DNA of 41,830 nucleotides from Lachnospiraceae bacterium AM93-12TA (GCA_027698105.1 JAQERH010000026.1:1-41830); one strand, 5' to 3'. Shown: positions 1-9,214, counted from the stretch's first letter. Notes: generated from the sequence alone by a model not told the origin. Program-made: numbers and translations.

Positions 1-1
1 A

Positions 2-43
2 GGGCTATGCCCGAAAAGGAAAAACCACCCGCTATGCGGGTGG
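2..43. repeat. Two adjacent short palindromes at the left edge
   Basis: Two perfect hairpins with a TAT loop lie side by side: GGGC/GCCC at 2-12 and CCACCCGC/GCGGGTGG at 25-43. On the minus strand the second is followed by a run of T, so it could stop minus-strand transcription, but no minus-strand gene lies immediately to its right. Paired hairpins of this kind also occur at ends of IS200/IS605-like or REP elements. The window is cut here, so the choice cannot be made. Confidence 0.4.
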
Positions 44-147
44 ATGATTATTATGACATAGGAATTGTGTCTTATGCCATAAAAGCGCTTTGCTTAGGAT
101 GTGTATCCGTGTGAAAAAGAAACAGTCGTTTGCCGGGAGGAGGTACA

Positions 148-969
148 ATGAATTTTTTTACACCAGCAGAAATGATAAAAAATTATGGGGCAGCCGGAAA
201 GAAAAAGGCAGAGATGCCTGTATTCAATATGCTGATTCTGGGCTTTCTGGCGGGAATGTTTATTGCTTTGGGAGCAGCAGTGACTAATACAGCCGGACAC
301 AGCATTGATAATGTGTCAGCTGTGCGGGTTCTATCAGGATTTCTATTTCCGGGTGGGCTGACTCTGGTAGTCTTGATGGGAGGAGAGCTTTTTACAGGAA
401 ACTGCCTGATGTGTATTTCTCTTTTAGAGAAACAGGTAAAGCTTGCCGGTGTTCTGAAAAACTGGGCAGCAGTTTATATAGGGAATTTTGCAGGAAGTCT
501 GTTTACAGCCTTTGCCTGTGCAAAATTTGGCCAGATGAATTATTCTGGAGGCGGGCTGGCTGTGTTCACCATGAAACTGGCGTCATCCAAGTGTACTCTT
601 CCATTTGAGAGCGCCTTTGTACTGGGAGTGTTCTGCAATATTCTCGTGTGCTTTGCAGTTCTGGCTGCCATGAGCGCAAAGGATACGGCAGGAAAGGTGA
701 TCAGTCTATTTTTCCCGATTTGCTTTTTTGTTATCTGTGGTTTTGAGCACAGCATAGCCAATATGTACTATATTCCGGCTGGAATTTTCGCTTCGTCTGT
801 ACCGGAGTATGCCTCTTTGGCATCAGAGGCAGGAATTGATCTGTCTGTCCTCACCTGGGGAAATTTTTTCCTGAAAAATCTGCTTCCCGTTACCCTTGGA
901 AATATTACGGGGGGTGTGCTGACAGGCAGCCTTATGTGGCTGGGACATGTGTGGAGATCGAAACAATAA
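148..969 (+). CDS. Formate/nitrite transporter family (FNT) channel
   Basis: A 273-residue integral membrane protein of the FNT family (FocA/NirC/HSC type), pentameric channels that pass small monovalent anions such as formate, nitrite or hydrosulfide. About six hydrophobic segments are visible. The family signatures are present: GGELFTGN in the first half, and GFEHSIANMYYIP in the second half with the conserved pore histidine at about H201. The ATG at 148 is chosen because GGAGGAGG ends five bases upstream; an in-frame TTG at 130 would place this Shine-Dalgarno inside the gene. It stands alone between the left-edge hairpins and a strong terminator at 989-1023. The substrate cannot be read from sequence; formate is plausible in a fermenting anaerobe, nitrite or HS- are alternatives. 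Confidence 0.92.
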   Translation: MNFFTPAEMIKNYGAAGKKKAEMPVFNMLILGFLAGMFIALGAAVTNTAGHSIDNVSAVRVLSGFLFPGGLTLVVLMGGELFTGNCLMCISLLEKQVKLAGVLKNWAAVYIGNFAGSLFTAFACAKFGQMNYSGGGLAVFTMKLASSKCTLPFESAFVLGVFCNILVCFAVLAAMSAKDTAGKVISLFFPICFFVICGFEHSIANMYYIPAGIFASSVPEYASLASEAGIDLSVLTWGNFFLKNLLPVTLGNITGGVLTGSLMWLGHVWRSKQ

Positions 970-988
970 AAGTGTTACAGCAGGAAAA

Positions 989-1023
989 GACGCCGGGTAC
1001 GGGGGGCATCCGTATCCGGCGTC
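989..1023. terminator. Bidirectional terminator between convergent genes
   Basis: A 14-bp stem (989-1002 with 1010-1023, one G-T pair) with a 7-base loop. The minus strand continues into TTTTCC, and the plus strand into TTACTCT. It ends the FNT gene and, 40 bases past its stop codon, the minus-strand cysteine-repeat gene. Confidence 0.85.
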
Positions 1024-1062
1024 TTACTCTGGACGCTGGCAAATCGTCGTTTGATCAATGAG

Positions 1063-1266
1063 CTACTGTTTCTGCTCCTCTTCGCAGTTCATATTGTTGA
1101 GAGAGCAGGAAATGTCATCTTTTTCGCCGACACAGTTCATGTCGTTTAGACCACAGCTGGAATCGTCGTTCTCACCTAGGCAGTTCATATCGTTTAAACC
1201 GCAGGTTTTGTCATCATCGCTGATTCCGTTTAAGTTAGACCAGCCGCTCTGTTTTTTCTCTTCCAT
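1063..1266 (-). CDS. Small cysteine-repeat protein, function unknown
   Basis: A 67-residue acidic, asparagine-rich protein that I do not recognise. Residues 22-61 consist of three units with an exact 16-residue period, each C-(G/S)-L-N-(D/N)-M-N-C (C22/C29, C38/C45, C54/C61), joined by acidic spacers of the type GENDD. Residues 7-19 look like a degenerate first unit without cysteines (SGWSNLNG then DDD). The ATG at 1266 is chosen because AGGAGG lies eight bases upstream, whereas the longer reading frame has none. A near-consensus promoter at 1298-1326 and a terminator at 989-1023 make it a complete single-gene unit. There is no signal peptide or membrane segment. It could be a metal- or redox-active peptide or an orphan precursor of a modified peptide; no maturation enzyme is adjacent. 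A thioredoxin-fold gene is divergent to it. Confidence 0.75.
   Translation of the reverse strand: MEEKKQSGWSNLNGISDDDKTCGLNDMNCLGENDDSSCGLNDMNCVGEKDDISCSLNNMNCEEEQKQ
1084..1203 (-). repeat. Tandem 48-base coding repeat (CX6C units)
   Basis: The motif CAGTTCAT (plus strand) recurs at 1085, 1133 and 1181, an exact 48-base spacing that encodes the three CX6C units. Bases between the motifs have diverged while the cysteine, leucine, asparagine and methionine codons are kept. This argues for old duplication and selection on the protein. Confidence 0.85.
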
Positions 1267-1297
1267 ATCCCATACCTCCTCACTGTTTAATAATTTT

Positions 1298-1326
1298 ATT
1301 ATATCCGCGGCCAGAGGAAAATTCAA
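1298..1326 (-). promoter_or_regulatory. Promoter of the cysteine-repeat gene
   Basis: On the minus strand TTGAAT (1326-1321) and a perfect TATAAT (1303-1298) are separated by 17 bases. Transcription would start about 20-25 bases before the ATG, giving a short leader. Confidence 0.75.
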
Positions 1327-1429
1327 GGAGGAGTCAGACGGGAAAAGTGGGAATTTCAGGGAGAATTTGACAGTTTGAAAGGATTGTACAGTAGAAGGAG
1401 AAGGAGGCCTGCTTCTTTTCCCTATTCAG

Positions 1430-1458
1430 TTGCTTTTCCTTTTTTCTGTCAGTATAAT
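1430..1458 (+). promoter_or_regulatory. Promoter of the thioredoxin-fold gene
   Basis: TTGCTT (1430-1435), a 17-base spacer and TATAAT (1453-1458). The predicted leader is about 105 bases. Apart from this and the minus-strand promoter, the 1267-1569 gap shows nothing I can name. Confidence 0.6.
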
Positions 1459-1569
1459 GAAGAGTAGAACAGGGCGGCGTACAGGCAGAATGATTTTTGT
1501 ACGCCAGAGCGTCGGCCAGAGAACTGCTGGTACAGCAGGTGCAGAAAAATACAGGAAGGGGAGAGAGCC

Positions 1570-2232
1570 ATGAGCCAGAAGCTGACAGAACAAATTCCAA
1601 ATGAAAGCCGTCTTGCAGACGCAGAATTAAAGAAAAATCTTAAAATTATTTTTGAACGGGTGGAAAGACCACTTTGCCTGAAGGCTGTTTTAGATCCGGA
1701 ACAGAGGGAGAGTGTGGAGATGGGAGCCTTTTTAAAGGCGGTGACAGAACTGAGTCCACTGCTGGAGCTGCAGCTGCTGGAGCAGGGGGAGGATCCGGAT
1801 ACAGATCAGCTTCTTGATACCAGACATCTGCCAGTGACAGGTCTGTTCCAGAATGGGGAGTATTTGGGTGTGGCTTTCTGCGGTGTGCCGGGGGGCAAGG
1901 AGATTAATTCTTTCGTATCAGCCATTTTAAATGCAGCAGGACCAAAGAAGGAATATGATGAAAAAATGCTCAAAAAGCTGGGAAAGCTGAAGAAAAAGAA
2001 TGTGATCCGCGTATGTGTGTCCCTGTCCTGCCATCACTGTCAGAGCGTAGTGACTGCCGGGCAGACTCTGGCTCTTTTAAGCCCTAATGTGGAGTGCATT
2101 ATGATTGATGCAAGGCTGTATCCGGATTTAGTGGAACAGTATAAGCTGTCCCGTGTACCGGCCATTCTGATTGGAGAAGCACTTTATATGGGCGAGAAGG
2201 ATATGGAAGAGCTTGTGTCTCTTCTTCGGTAG
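1570..2232 (+). CDS. AhpF N-terminal-like thioredoxin-fold protein with CHHC
   Basis: A 220-residue cytoplasmic protein resembling the N-terminal domain of AhpF, i.e. two consecutive thioredoxin/glutaredoxin folds. The first half (about 25-120) lacks a CXXC. The second half carries the redox motif SLSCHHCQ with C154 and C157, followed by the cis-proline segment SRVPAI near residue 197, as in AhpF and protein disulfide oxidoreductases. In AhpF this domain passes electrons to AhpC; here neither the flavoprotein part nor ahpC is adjacent, so its partner is unknown. The start is supported by GGAAGGGGAGAG just upstream. It is divergent from the cysteine-repeat gene, and a redox link between the two is only a guess. 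Confidence 0.85.
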   Translation: MSQKLTEQIPNESRLADAELKKNLKIIFERVERPLCLKAVLDPEQRESVEMGAFLKAVTELSPLLELQLLEQGEDPDTDQLLDTRHLPVTGLFQNGEYLGVAFCGVPGGKEINSFVSAILNAAGPKKEYDEKMLKKLGKLKKKNVIRVCVSLSCHHCQSVVTAGQTLALLSPNVECIMIDARLYPDLVEQYKLSRVPAILIGEALYMGEKDMEELVSLLR

Positions 2233-2397
2233 AACGTAGCAGTCAGGTTCAGGATGAAAAAACGGGGATTGGTAAAAAAGCTGTAGTTTTTTGATGTATT
2301 ATGTCATATATTGACGAAAATGTGTTTGATACGGATGGAGTATTAAAATAGCTTGTGCAAAAATGATAATAATATAACGATATATTGACTTCTATTG

Positions 2398-2403
2398 TAT
2401 AAT
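2398..2403 (+). promoter_or_regulatory. Possible -10 box upstream of glpP
   Basis: A perfect TATAAT lies 41 bases before the leader terminator. No good -35 element sits at the right spacing, which would suit an activator-dependent promoter, so the call is weak. Confidence 0.4.
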
Positions 2404-2443
2404 GTGTTAGGATCCTTTTAGTTGAATATGAACCGGGAGAGAG

Positions 2444-2494
2444 GAGCAGGTGAATAACGGCAGACATGCCGCTTATTGAATCTGCTCTTTTTTT
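2444..2494 (+). terminator. glpP leader: Leader terminator before glpP, candidate antitermination site
   Basis: A long composite hairpin: GAGCAG/CTGCTC (2444-2449 with 2482-2487) encloses AATAACGGCA/TGCCGCTTATT, and seven Ts follow (2488-2494). It sits between the promoter and glpP, so the operon can be read only if the terminator is bypassed. In Bacillus, GlpP bound to glycerol 3-phosphate prevents termination at leaders of glp genes. By analogy this is a candidate self-regulatory site. The rest of the 2233-2588 gap is A/T-rich with nothing else clear. Confidence 0.75.
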
Positions 2495-2588
2495 CCTTTA
2501 TAAGAGACGTTGCACCTATCGAAGGAAGAGCGTTCCGCCGCGGCAGCCCGGAATTGATTCATACCAGCAGTTTTAAGGAAGGTGAAGC

Positions 2589-3155
2589 ATGGAGCAGAAA
2601 CTTTACGATACCGTGACGGACTGTCCGGTGATTGCGGCGATTAAGGATGATTCAGGGCTGGAACGGTGTTTGGATTCAGACATACAGATCATCTTTGTGC
2701 TGTATGGCGATATTGTCAGCATACCAGAAATTGTAGACAGGATTAAGAAAAAAGGAAAGATAGCCATGGTGCATGCAGATCTGATATCAGGTCTGTCTGG
2801 AAAAGAGATAGCCATTGACTTTCTGAAGCGAAGTACCCAGGCAGATGGAATTATTTCCACAAAGCTGTCATTTATTAAAAGAGCGAAGGAATTGGGTATG
2901 GCTACCGTGTTCCGCTTTTTTGTCATTGATTCCATGGCATTTGATAATATTAAGAAGCAGTATGAAGCGGCCTGCCCGGATTTTGTAGAGATTCTTCCGG
3001 GAATTATGCCGAAAATTATTGCAAAGGTTTCTAAAATGGTATCCGCGCCTGTGATTGCAGGCGGTTTAATTGCGGAGAAGGCGGATATTTATGCGGCTAT
3101 AGAGGCCGGAGCCATTTCCATCTCATCCACAAATCAGAATACCTGGTTTATTTAA
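2589..3155 (+). CDS. glpP: Glycerol-3-phosphate-responsive antiterminator GlpP
   Basis: A 188-residue protein of the GlpP family, a TIM-barrel-like RNA-binding antiterminator that senses glycerol 3-phosphate and allows read-through of leader terminators in glycerol operons. Family features seen: CPVIAAIKD near the N-terminus, VHADLISGLSGKE, DGIISTK in the middle, and VIAGGLI near the C-terminus. Length is normal for the family. AAGGAAGGTG precedes the ATG. It is the first gene of the glycerol cluster, and its own leader contains a terminator at 2444-2494. The TetR-type gene follows 15 bases later, probably on the same transcript. Confidence 0.93.
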   Translation: MEQKLYDTVTDCPVIAAIKDDSGLERCLDSDIQIIFVLYGDIVSIPEIVDRIKKKGKIAMVHADLISGLSGKEIAIDFLKRSTQADGIISTKLSFIKRAKELGMATVFRFFVIDSMAFDNIKKQYEAACPDFVEILPGIMPKIIAKVSKMVSAPVIAGGLIAEKADIYAAIEAGAISISSTNQNTWFI

Positions 3156-3170
3156 GAGAGGAGGAGAAGG

Positions 3171-3770
3171 ATGTCAGATACAAAAAGAAAAATGGCTCAG
3201 GCACTGAGGGATCTGATGGCTGAAAAGCCGCTAAAGCGAATTACCATTCAGGACATTGTGGAGAGAAGCCACATGACCCGCCAGAGCTTTTACTACCACT
3301 TTCAGGATATTTATGAAGTGCTGGAGCTGATTTGCCAGTATGAGCTGGTAGATCAGATTGCCTATCGGGAAGAGGAAAGCTTTGCCCACTGGATGGAGCG
3401 TCTGATGGAGATTGTGGAATCCAATAAGTGGTTTTACCGGAAGATGCTTCAGGATATGGACTGGGATCGGGTTTCCGGCTATCTGAAGCCGGCAGTGGAG
3501 GCTCAGATACGCCGTCTGGTGGCCGGGATGCTGACAGAACAGGAGACGAGATGCCTGTCCGGCGGCAGAGAACTGTTGGTGGATTTTCTCACAGTTTCCG
3601 TGATCCAGTATATATTCCGCTACATTACCAGCCGGAAGGTCCAGAAGGAGCAGAATGCAGCCAGCCTTAAGGAACTGCTTCAGATTTGCTCCCTTCTCTG
3701 CGCCAAGTGCAGTTCCTCGTCTGAAAATATAGATGAAATCTATATTAAAAACAGGATAAAGACGGCTTGA
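3171..3770 (+). CDS. TetR-family regulator, DhaS-like
   Basis: A 199-residue transcription factor. The N-terminal helix-turn-helix is clear (residues about 24-44, with TIQDIVERSHMTRQSFYYHF), and the C-terminal all-helical part resembles the DhaS/TetR_C_8 type that controls dihydroxyacetone kinase operons in Firmicutes. GAGGAGGAGAAGG gives a very strong ribosome binding site. It lies between glpP and glpK, and dhaKLM is 34 kb away in the same window. I infer that it links glycerol and dihydroxyacetone use. The glpK upstream palindromes at 3799-3821 are candidate binding sites. The ligand and the sign of control are unknown. Confidence 0.8.
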   Translation: MSDTKRKMAQALRDLMAEKPLKRITIQDIVERSHMTRQSFYYHFQDIYEVLELICQYELVDQIAYREEESFAHWMERLMEIVESNKWFYRKMLQDMDWDRVSGYLKPAVEAQIRRLVAGMLTEQETRCLSGGRELLVDFLTVSVIQYIFRYITSRKVQKEQNAASLKELLQICSLLCAKCSSSSENIDEIYIKNRIKTA

Positions 3771-3798
3771 TAAAAAATTGTTTTAACAAATTGAAACC

Positions 3799-3821
3799 AT
3801 TGTCTAAAGACATTTGACAAT
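3799..3821. promoter_or_regulatory. Candidate operator upstream of glpK
   Basis: Two overlapping inverted repeats: TGTCTAAAGACA (3801-3812) and ATTGTC/GACAAT (3799-3804 with 3816-3821). They overlap a TTGACA (3814-3819) that might be a -35 box, although no -10 box is well placed after it. Size and symmetry fit a TetR-type operator. The TetR gene ends 28 bases upstream. Confidence 0.5.
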
Positions 3822-3829
3822 AAAGGTGA

Positions 3830-5362
<1,533 letters not shown>

Positions 5363-5409
5363 TCGGCAGTCAGACTCATTAATCGGATAATAGAAAAGGG
5401 GGAATTTTT

Positions 5410-6123
5410 ATGCTGCCATATATAGCTGAATTTTTGGGAACCATGATGCTGATCCTGTTAGGTGATGGTGTTGTAGCAAACGTAAACCTGAATAAATCTG
5501 GTATGAAGGGCGGAGGTTCCATCCAGATTACCTTTGCATGGGGCCTTGCAGTTATGCTTCCGGCATTTATTTTCGGAGCAGCTTCCGGTGCTTCCTTTAA
5601 CCCGGCGCTGACACTGGCTCTGGCTATTGACGGAAGCTTTGACTGGGCTCTTGTTCCTGGATATATCATTGCTCAGTTTGCAGGCGCATTTGTAGGCGCT
5701 GTCCTTGTATACATTCTGTTCAAGGGACAGTTTGACGCTACACCAGACGCAGGCACAAAGCTCGGCGTATTCTGTACTGGACCATCCATTGACAATAAGC
5801 CATTAAACATTCTGTCTGAGGCAATCGGAACTTTCGTTCTCGTATTTGCTATTAAGGGTCTTGGCAATGTTCCAGGCGCAGCAGAAGTTGGCTTTGATAA
5901 ATTCTTAGTATTCGGAATTATCGTATCCGTTGGTATGTCCTTAGGCGGACTGACAGGCTACGCAATTAACCCGGCCCGTGACCTTGGCCCGAGAATTGCA
6001 CACGCAGTTCTTCCTATCCAGGGCAAAGGTGATTCCAACTGGGGTTACGCACTTGTTCCTGTTGTAGGACCAATCATCGGTGCTATCGCAGCTGTATTAC
6101 TCTACGGAGCCATTCCGTGGTAA
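5410..6123 (+). CDS. glpF: Glycerol uptake facilitator (aquaglyceroporin)
   Basis: A 237-residue MIP-family channel for passive glycerol entry. Six hydrophobic helices and two half-helices are visible. The first NPA box is in SFNPALTLA (about residue 64) and the second in AINPARDLG; the aspartate after NPAR is the mark of glycerol-permeable members. Start supported by AAAAGGGGGAA. It follows glpK and is followed by a three-copy hairpin repeat that separates it from the flavoprotein genes. Confidence 0.96.
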   Translation: MLPYIAEFLGTMMLILLGDGVVANVNLNKSGMKGGGSIQITFAWGLAVMLPAFIFGAASGASFNPALTLALAIDGSFDWALVPGYIIAQFAGAFVGAVLVYILFKGQFDATPDAGTKLGVFCTGPSIDNKPLNILSEAIGTFVLVFAIKGLGNVPGAAEVGFDKFLVFGIIVSVGMSLGGLTGYAINPARDLGPRIAHAVLPIQGKGDSNWGYALVPVVGPIIGAIAAVLLYGAIPW

Positions 6124-6124
6124 A

Positions 6125-6312
6125 GCACAAATAACGAAGTTATTTGTGCGCTACTCAAACAGAGCGCAGCGGAGTTTGAGTTTCCCGTCCAGAACGAAGT
6201 TATTTGTGCGCTACTCAAACGGAGCGTAGCGGAGTTTGAGTTTCCCGTTCTGAACGAAGTTATTTGTGCGCTACTCAAACGGAGCGCAGCGGAGTTTGAG
6301 TTTCCCGTCCTG
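6125..6312 (+). repeat. Three tandem 60-base hairpin units between glpF and the flavoprotein gene
   Basis: Units at 6133-6192, 6193-6252 and 6253-6312 differ at only a few positions. Each can form ACTCAAAC/GTTTGAGT or, alternatively, TGCGCT/AGCGCA; the two helices are interleaved and so compete. The first unit is preceded by a perfect 11-bp hairpin with a GAA loop (6125-6135 with 6139-6149). No open reading frame crosses the array. It may protect or process the glpKF message. The rest of the gap up to 6491 shows no feature I can name. Confidence 0.9.
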
Positions 6313-6491
6313 AGTGTACAGGAGTGCGGGAAGTTAATTGAATAGGTATTGCATGGAGAGATGAGCCGGGCAAGGAAATCATCAGCTTACAGGCTGATTC
6401 CTCTGCTTGGCTCTCTTTAATTTTCTGATAATTATAAATTTAAAAACGAATTGTATATCGGAAATAGAGTTGCAGCAAGGAGGAATGGAAT

Positions 6492-7931
6492 ATGTATGAC
6501 GTTATTATTATCGGTGCAGGCGTTTCTGGCTGTGCATCAGCCAGAGAGCTGTCACAGTATGAAGGAAGATTCTGCGTCGTAGAAAAAGAGGAGGATGTGT
6601 GCTGCGGCACGTCAAAAGCCAACAGCGCGATTATTCATGCCGGATATGATGCGGCTTCCGGTTCCCTGATGGCTAAGCTGAATGTGGAAGGCAACCAGAT
6701 GATGGATCAGCTGTCCAAGGATCTGGATTTCCACTTCAGACGAAATGGTTCTCTGGTGCTTTGTATGCATGAGGAGGAGCTTCCGAATCTTCAGGCTCTC
6801 TATGAGAGAGGTATTGCCAACGGAGTGAAGGAACTTCGCATTCTCAGCAAAGAGGAGCTGAAAGAGATGGAGCCGAATATTTCAGATAATGCGGTGGCTG
6901 CTCTCTACGCACCTACCGGCGGAATCGTATGTCCCTTTGGCCTGACCATTGCTTTGGCAGAGAATGCTAATGTAAACGGCGTAGAGTTTAAGTTTAACAC
7001 AGAGGTAAAGGATATTAAGAAAGTGGAAGACGGAACCTTTGAGCTTCACACAAACAATGGAGTGTTAAAGACAAGGTTTGTAGTGAACGCAGCGGGCGTT
7101 TACGCTGATGTGTTCCACAACATGATGAGTGAGGAGAAAATCCACATTACGCCAAGAAGAGGCGATTACTGTCTGTTAGACCGCACAGCAGGCGATCTGG
7201 TAGACAAGACAGTATTTACACTCCCGGGAAAATTTGGAAAAGGTATTCTTGTTACACCAACCATTCACGGAAACCTGCTGTTAGGTCCGACAGCGGTAGA
7301 CATTGACGATAAAGAGGGAACGAACACCACAAGAGAGGGACTGGACGAGGTCATTGCGAAAGCACAGAACAGCGTTAATAACATTCCAATGCGCCAGGTG
7401 ATTACCTCCTTTGCAGGACTGAGAGCCCATGAAGATCACCATGAGTTTATTATTAAGGAGCTTCCGGACTGCAAGGGCTTTATCGACTGCGCCGGCATTG
7501 AGTCCCCAGGTCTTTCCAGCAGCCCGGCTATTGGAAAGATGGTGGCTGACATTCTGAAGGAGAAGGCAGAGTTAAAGGAGAAGGACAATTTCATTGCCAC
7601 AAGAAAGGGCATTCTGGATCCGAAATCACTGTCTAAGGAAGAGAGATCCAAGCTGATCAAGGAAAATCCGGCCTATGGAAATATTATCTGCCGCTGTGAG
7701 ACGATCTCAGAGGGAGAGATTTTAGACGCCATCCACAGACCGCTGGGAGCAAAATCCCTGGACGGAGTAAAGCGCCGTACAAGGGCAGGTATGGGCCGCT
7801 GCCAGGCTGGCTTCTGTTCACCGAGAACTATGGACATTCTGGCAAGAGAGCTGAATATCAGCATGTATGAGGTGACCAAGTCTGGCGGAGATTCCAAGAT
7901 TGTGGTTGGAACAAACAAGGACAAACTGTAA
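6492..7931 (+). CDS. GlpA-like FAD-dependent glycerol-3-phosphate dehydrogenase with BFD domain
   Basis: A 479-residue flavoprotein of the DAO/GlpA family. It has the N-terminal FAD-binding VIIIGAGVSG and a C-terminal BFD-like [2Fe-2S] domain with C400-X-C402 and C437-X4-C442. In anaerobes such proteins oxidise glycerol 3-phosphate to dihydroxyacetone phosphate and pass electrons onward. Start supported by GCAAGGAGG. The stop is followed 13 bases later by the second flavoprotein, then by a DUF1667 protein, a trio typical of clostridial glp loci. The position after glpKF fixes the role better than sequence alone, since related enzymes act on other 2-hydroxyacids. Confidence in the family is high, in the substrate good. 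Confidence 0.9.
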   Translation: MYDVIIIGAGVSGCASARELSQYEGRFCVVEKEEDVCCGTSKANSAIIHAGYDAASGSLMAKLNVEGNQMMDQLSKDLDFHFRRNGSLVLCMHEEELPNLQALYERGIANGVKELRILSKEELKEMEPNISDNAVAALYAPTGGIVCPFGLTIALAENANVNGVEFKFNTEVKDIKKVEDGTFELHTNNGVLKTRFVVNAAGVYADVFHNMMSEEKIHITPRRGDYCLLDRTAGDLVDKTVFTLPGKFGKGILVTPTIHGNLLLGPTAVDIDDKEGTNTTREGLDEVIAKAQNSVNNIPMRQVITSFAGLRAHEDHHEFIIKELPDCKGFIDCAGIESPGLSSSPAIGKMVADILKEKAELKEKDNFIATRKGILDPKSLSKEERSKLIKENPAYGNIICRCETISEGEILDAIHRPLGAKSLDGVKRRTRAGMGRCQAGFCSPRTMDILARELNISMYEVTKSGGDSKIVVGTNKDKL

Positions 7932-7944
7932 GGAGGGGGACGCC

Positions 7945-9210
7945 ATGAAATCATATGATATTGTCGTTATCGGAGGAGGTCCCGCAGGGCTGGCTGCTGC
8001 AGCAGCTGCAAAGAGAAGCGGGATTGACAGCATTCTGATTCTGGAACGCGATAAGGAACTGGGAGGAATTTTAAACCAGTGTATTCACAATGGCTTCGGT
8101 CTTCATACCTTCAAGGAAGAGCTGACAGGCCCGGAGTACGCCCGCCGCTTTATTGAGCAGGTGCAAGAGCTTGAGATAGAATACTGTCTGGACACAATGG
8201 TAATTGATATTTCCCATGAAAAAGTAGTGACAGCCATGAATCGGGAGGAAGGACTCTTTGAGATTCAGGCCAAGGCTGTGATTTTAGCCATGGGCTGCAG
8301 AGAGCGTTCCAGAGGAGCTTTAAATATTCCGGGTTACCGACCGGCAGGTATTTACTCAGCAGGAACTGCCCAGCGTCTTGTCAATATGGAAGGCTTTATG
8401 CCGGGACGTGAGGTTGTTATTCTGGGATCTGGAGACATCGGCCTGATCATGGCCAGACGTATGACCTTAGAGGGCGCCAAGGTAAAGGTAGTGGCAGAGC
8501 TGATGCCATATTCCGGCGGCTTAAAGAGAAATATTGTACAGTGTCTGGACGACTTCGGTATTCCGTTAAAGCTAAGCCATACCGTTGTGGAAATCCGCGG
8601 TAAGGAAAGACTGACAGGAATTACCCTGGCTCAGGTAGACGGAAAAGGAAAACCGATTCCGGGAACAGAGGAGGATTATGACTGCGATACACTGCTTCTG
8701 TCAGTAGGTCTGATTCCAGAGAATGAGTTAAGCCGCGGAATGGGCGTAGACATTGAGCCGGTGACCTCAGGTCCATCTGTCAATGAGAGTCTGGAGACAA
8801 ACATTGACGGCGTATTTGCCTGCGGAAACGTACTCCACGTTCACGATCTGGTAGATTATGTATCTGAGGAGGCTGCTGTTGCCGGAGAGAATGCTGCGAA
8901 ATATGTGAAGGGAATTCTGCCTGAGAACAGCGGAAAAGAGATTAAGCTGGTTCCCACAGACGGAGTCCGCTACACAGTGCCGAAGACCATCGATCCGGAG
9001 AGAATGGCAGAGGAGCTGACGGTTCGCTTCCGTGTGGGAAATGTCTACAAAAACTGCTTTGTAAGCGTTTATTTTGACGATGAGCGTGTCGTTCACAGAA
9101 AACGTCCGGTAGTAGCGCCAGGTGAGATGGAGAATGTGAAGTTCAAGAAGACGCAGCTTGCGTCCTATCCTGATTTAAAGACGATTACACTGAAAATAGA
9201 GGAGGCGTAA
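7945..9210 (+). CDS. Pyridine-nucleotide disulfide-type FAD oxidoreductase (GlpB-like role)
   Basis: A 421-residue flavoprotein with two dinucleotide folds: VVIGGGPAG near the N-terminus (FAD) and VVILGSGDIG around residue 159 (NAD(P)H). GCRERSRGALNIPGYRPAG and the C-terminal GNVLHVHDLVDYVSEEA are typical of the amino-acid/hydroxyacid dehydrogenase alpha-type subunits. It lacks the CXXXXC active-site disulfide of true disulfide reductases. The ATG at 7945 is chosen because AAGGAGGGGG lies directly before it; upstream in-frame codons overlap the previous gene. It probably takes electrons from the GlpA-like subunit to NAD(P)+ or another carrier, with the DUF1667 protein four bases downstream as third subunit. 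Confidence 0.88.
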   Translation: MKSYDIVVIGGGPAGLAAAAAAKRSGIDSILILERDKELGGILNQCIHNGFGLHTFKEELTGPEYARRFIEQVQELEIEYCLDTMVIDISHEKVVTAMNREEGLFEIQAKAVILAMGCRERSRGALNIPGYRPAGIYSAGTAQRLVNMEGFMPGREVVILGSGDIGLIMARRMTLEGAKVKVVAELMPYSGGLKRNIVQCLDDFGIPLKLSHTVVEIRGKERLTGITLAQVDGKGKPIPGTEEDYDCDTLLLSVGLIPENELSRGMGVDIEPVTSGPSVNESLETNIDGVFACGNVLHVHDLVDYVSEEAAVAGENAAKYVKGILPENSGKEIKLVPTDGVRYTVPKTIDPERMAEELTVRFRVGNVYKNCFVSVYFDDERVVHRKRPVVAPGEMENVKFKKTQLASYPDLKTITLKIEEA

Positions 9211-9214
9211 GGCT

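Noticed and set aside
1334..1600. Minus-strand open frame upstream of the cysteine-repeat gene
   Set aside because: It runs across both divergent promoters and into the thioredoxin-fold gene, with no ribosome site or family signal.
6133..6312. CRISPR array
   Set aside because: The three units are contiguous full repeats without unique spacers, and no cas genes are in the window.
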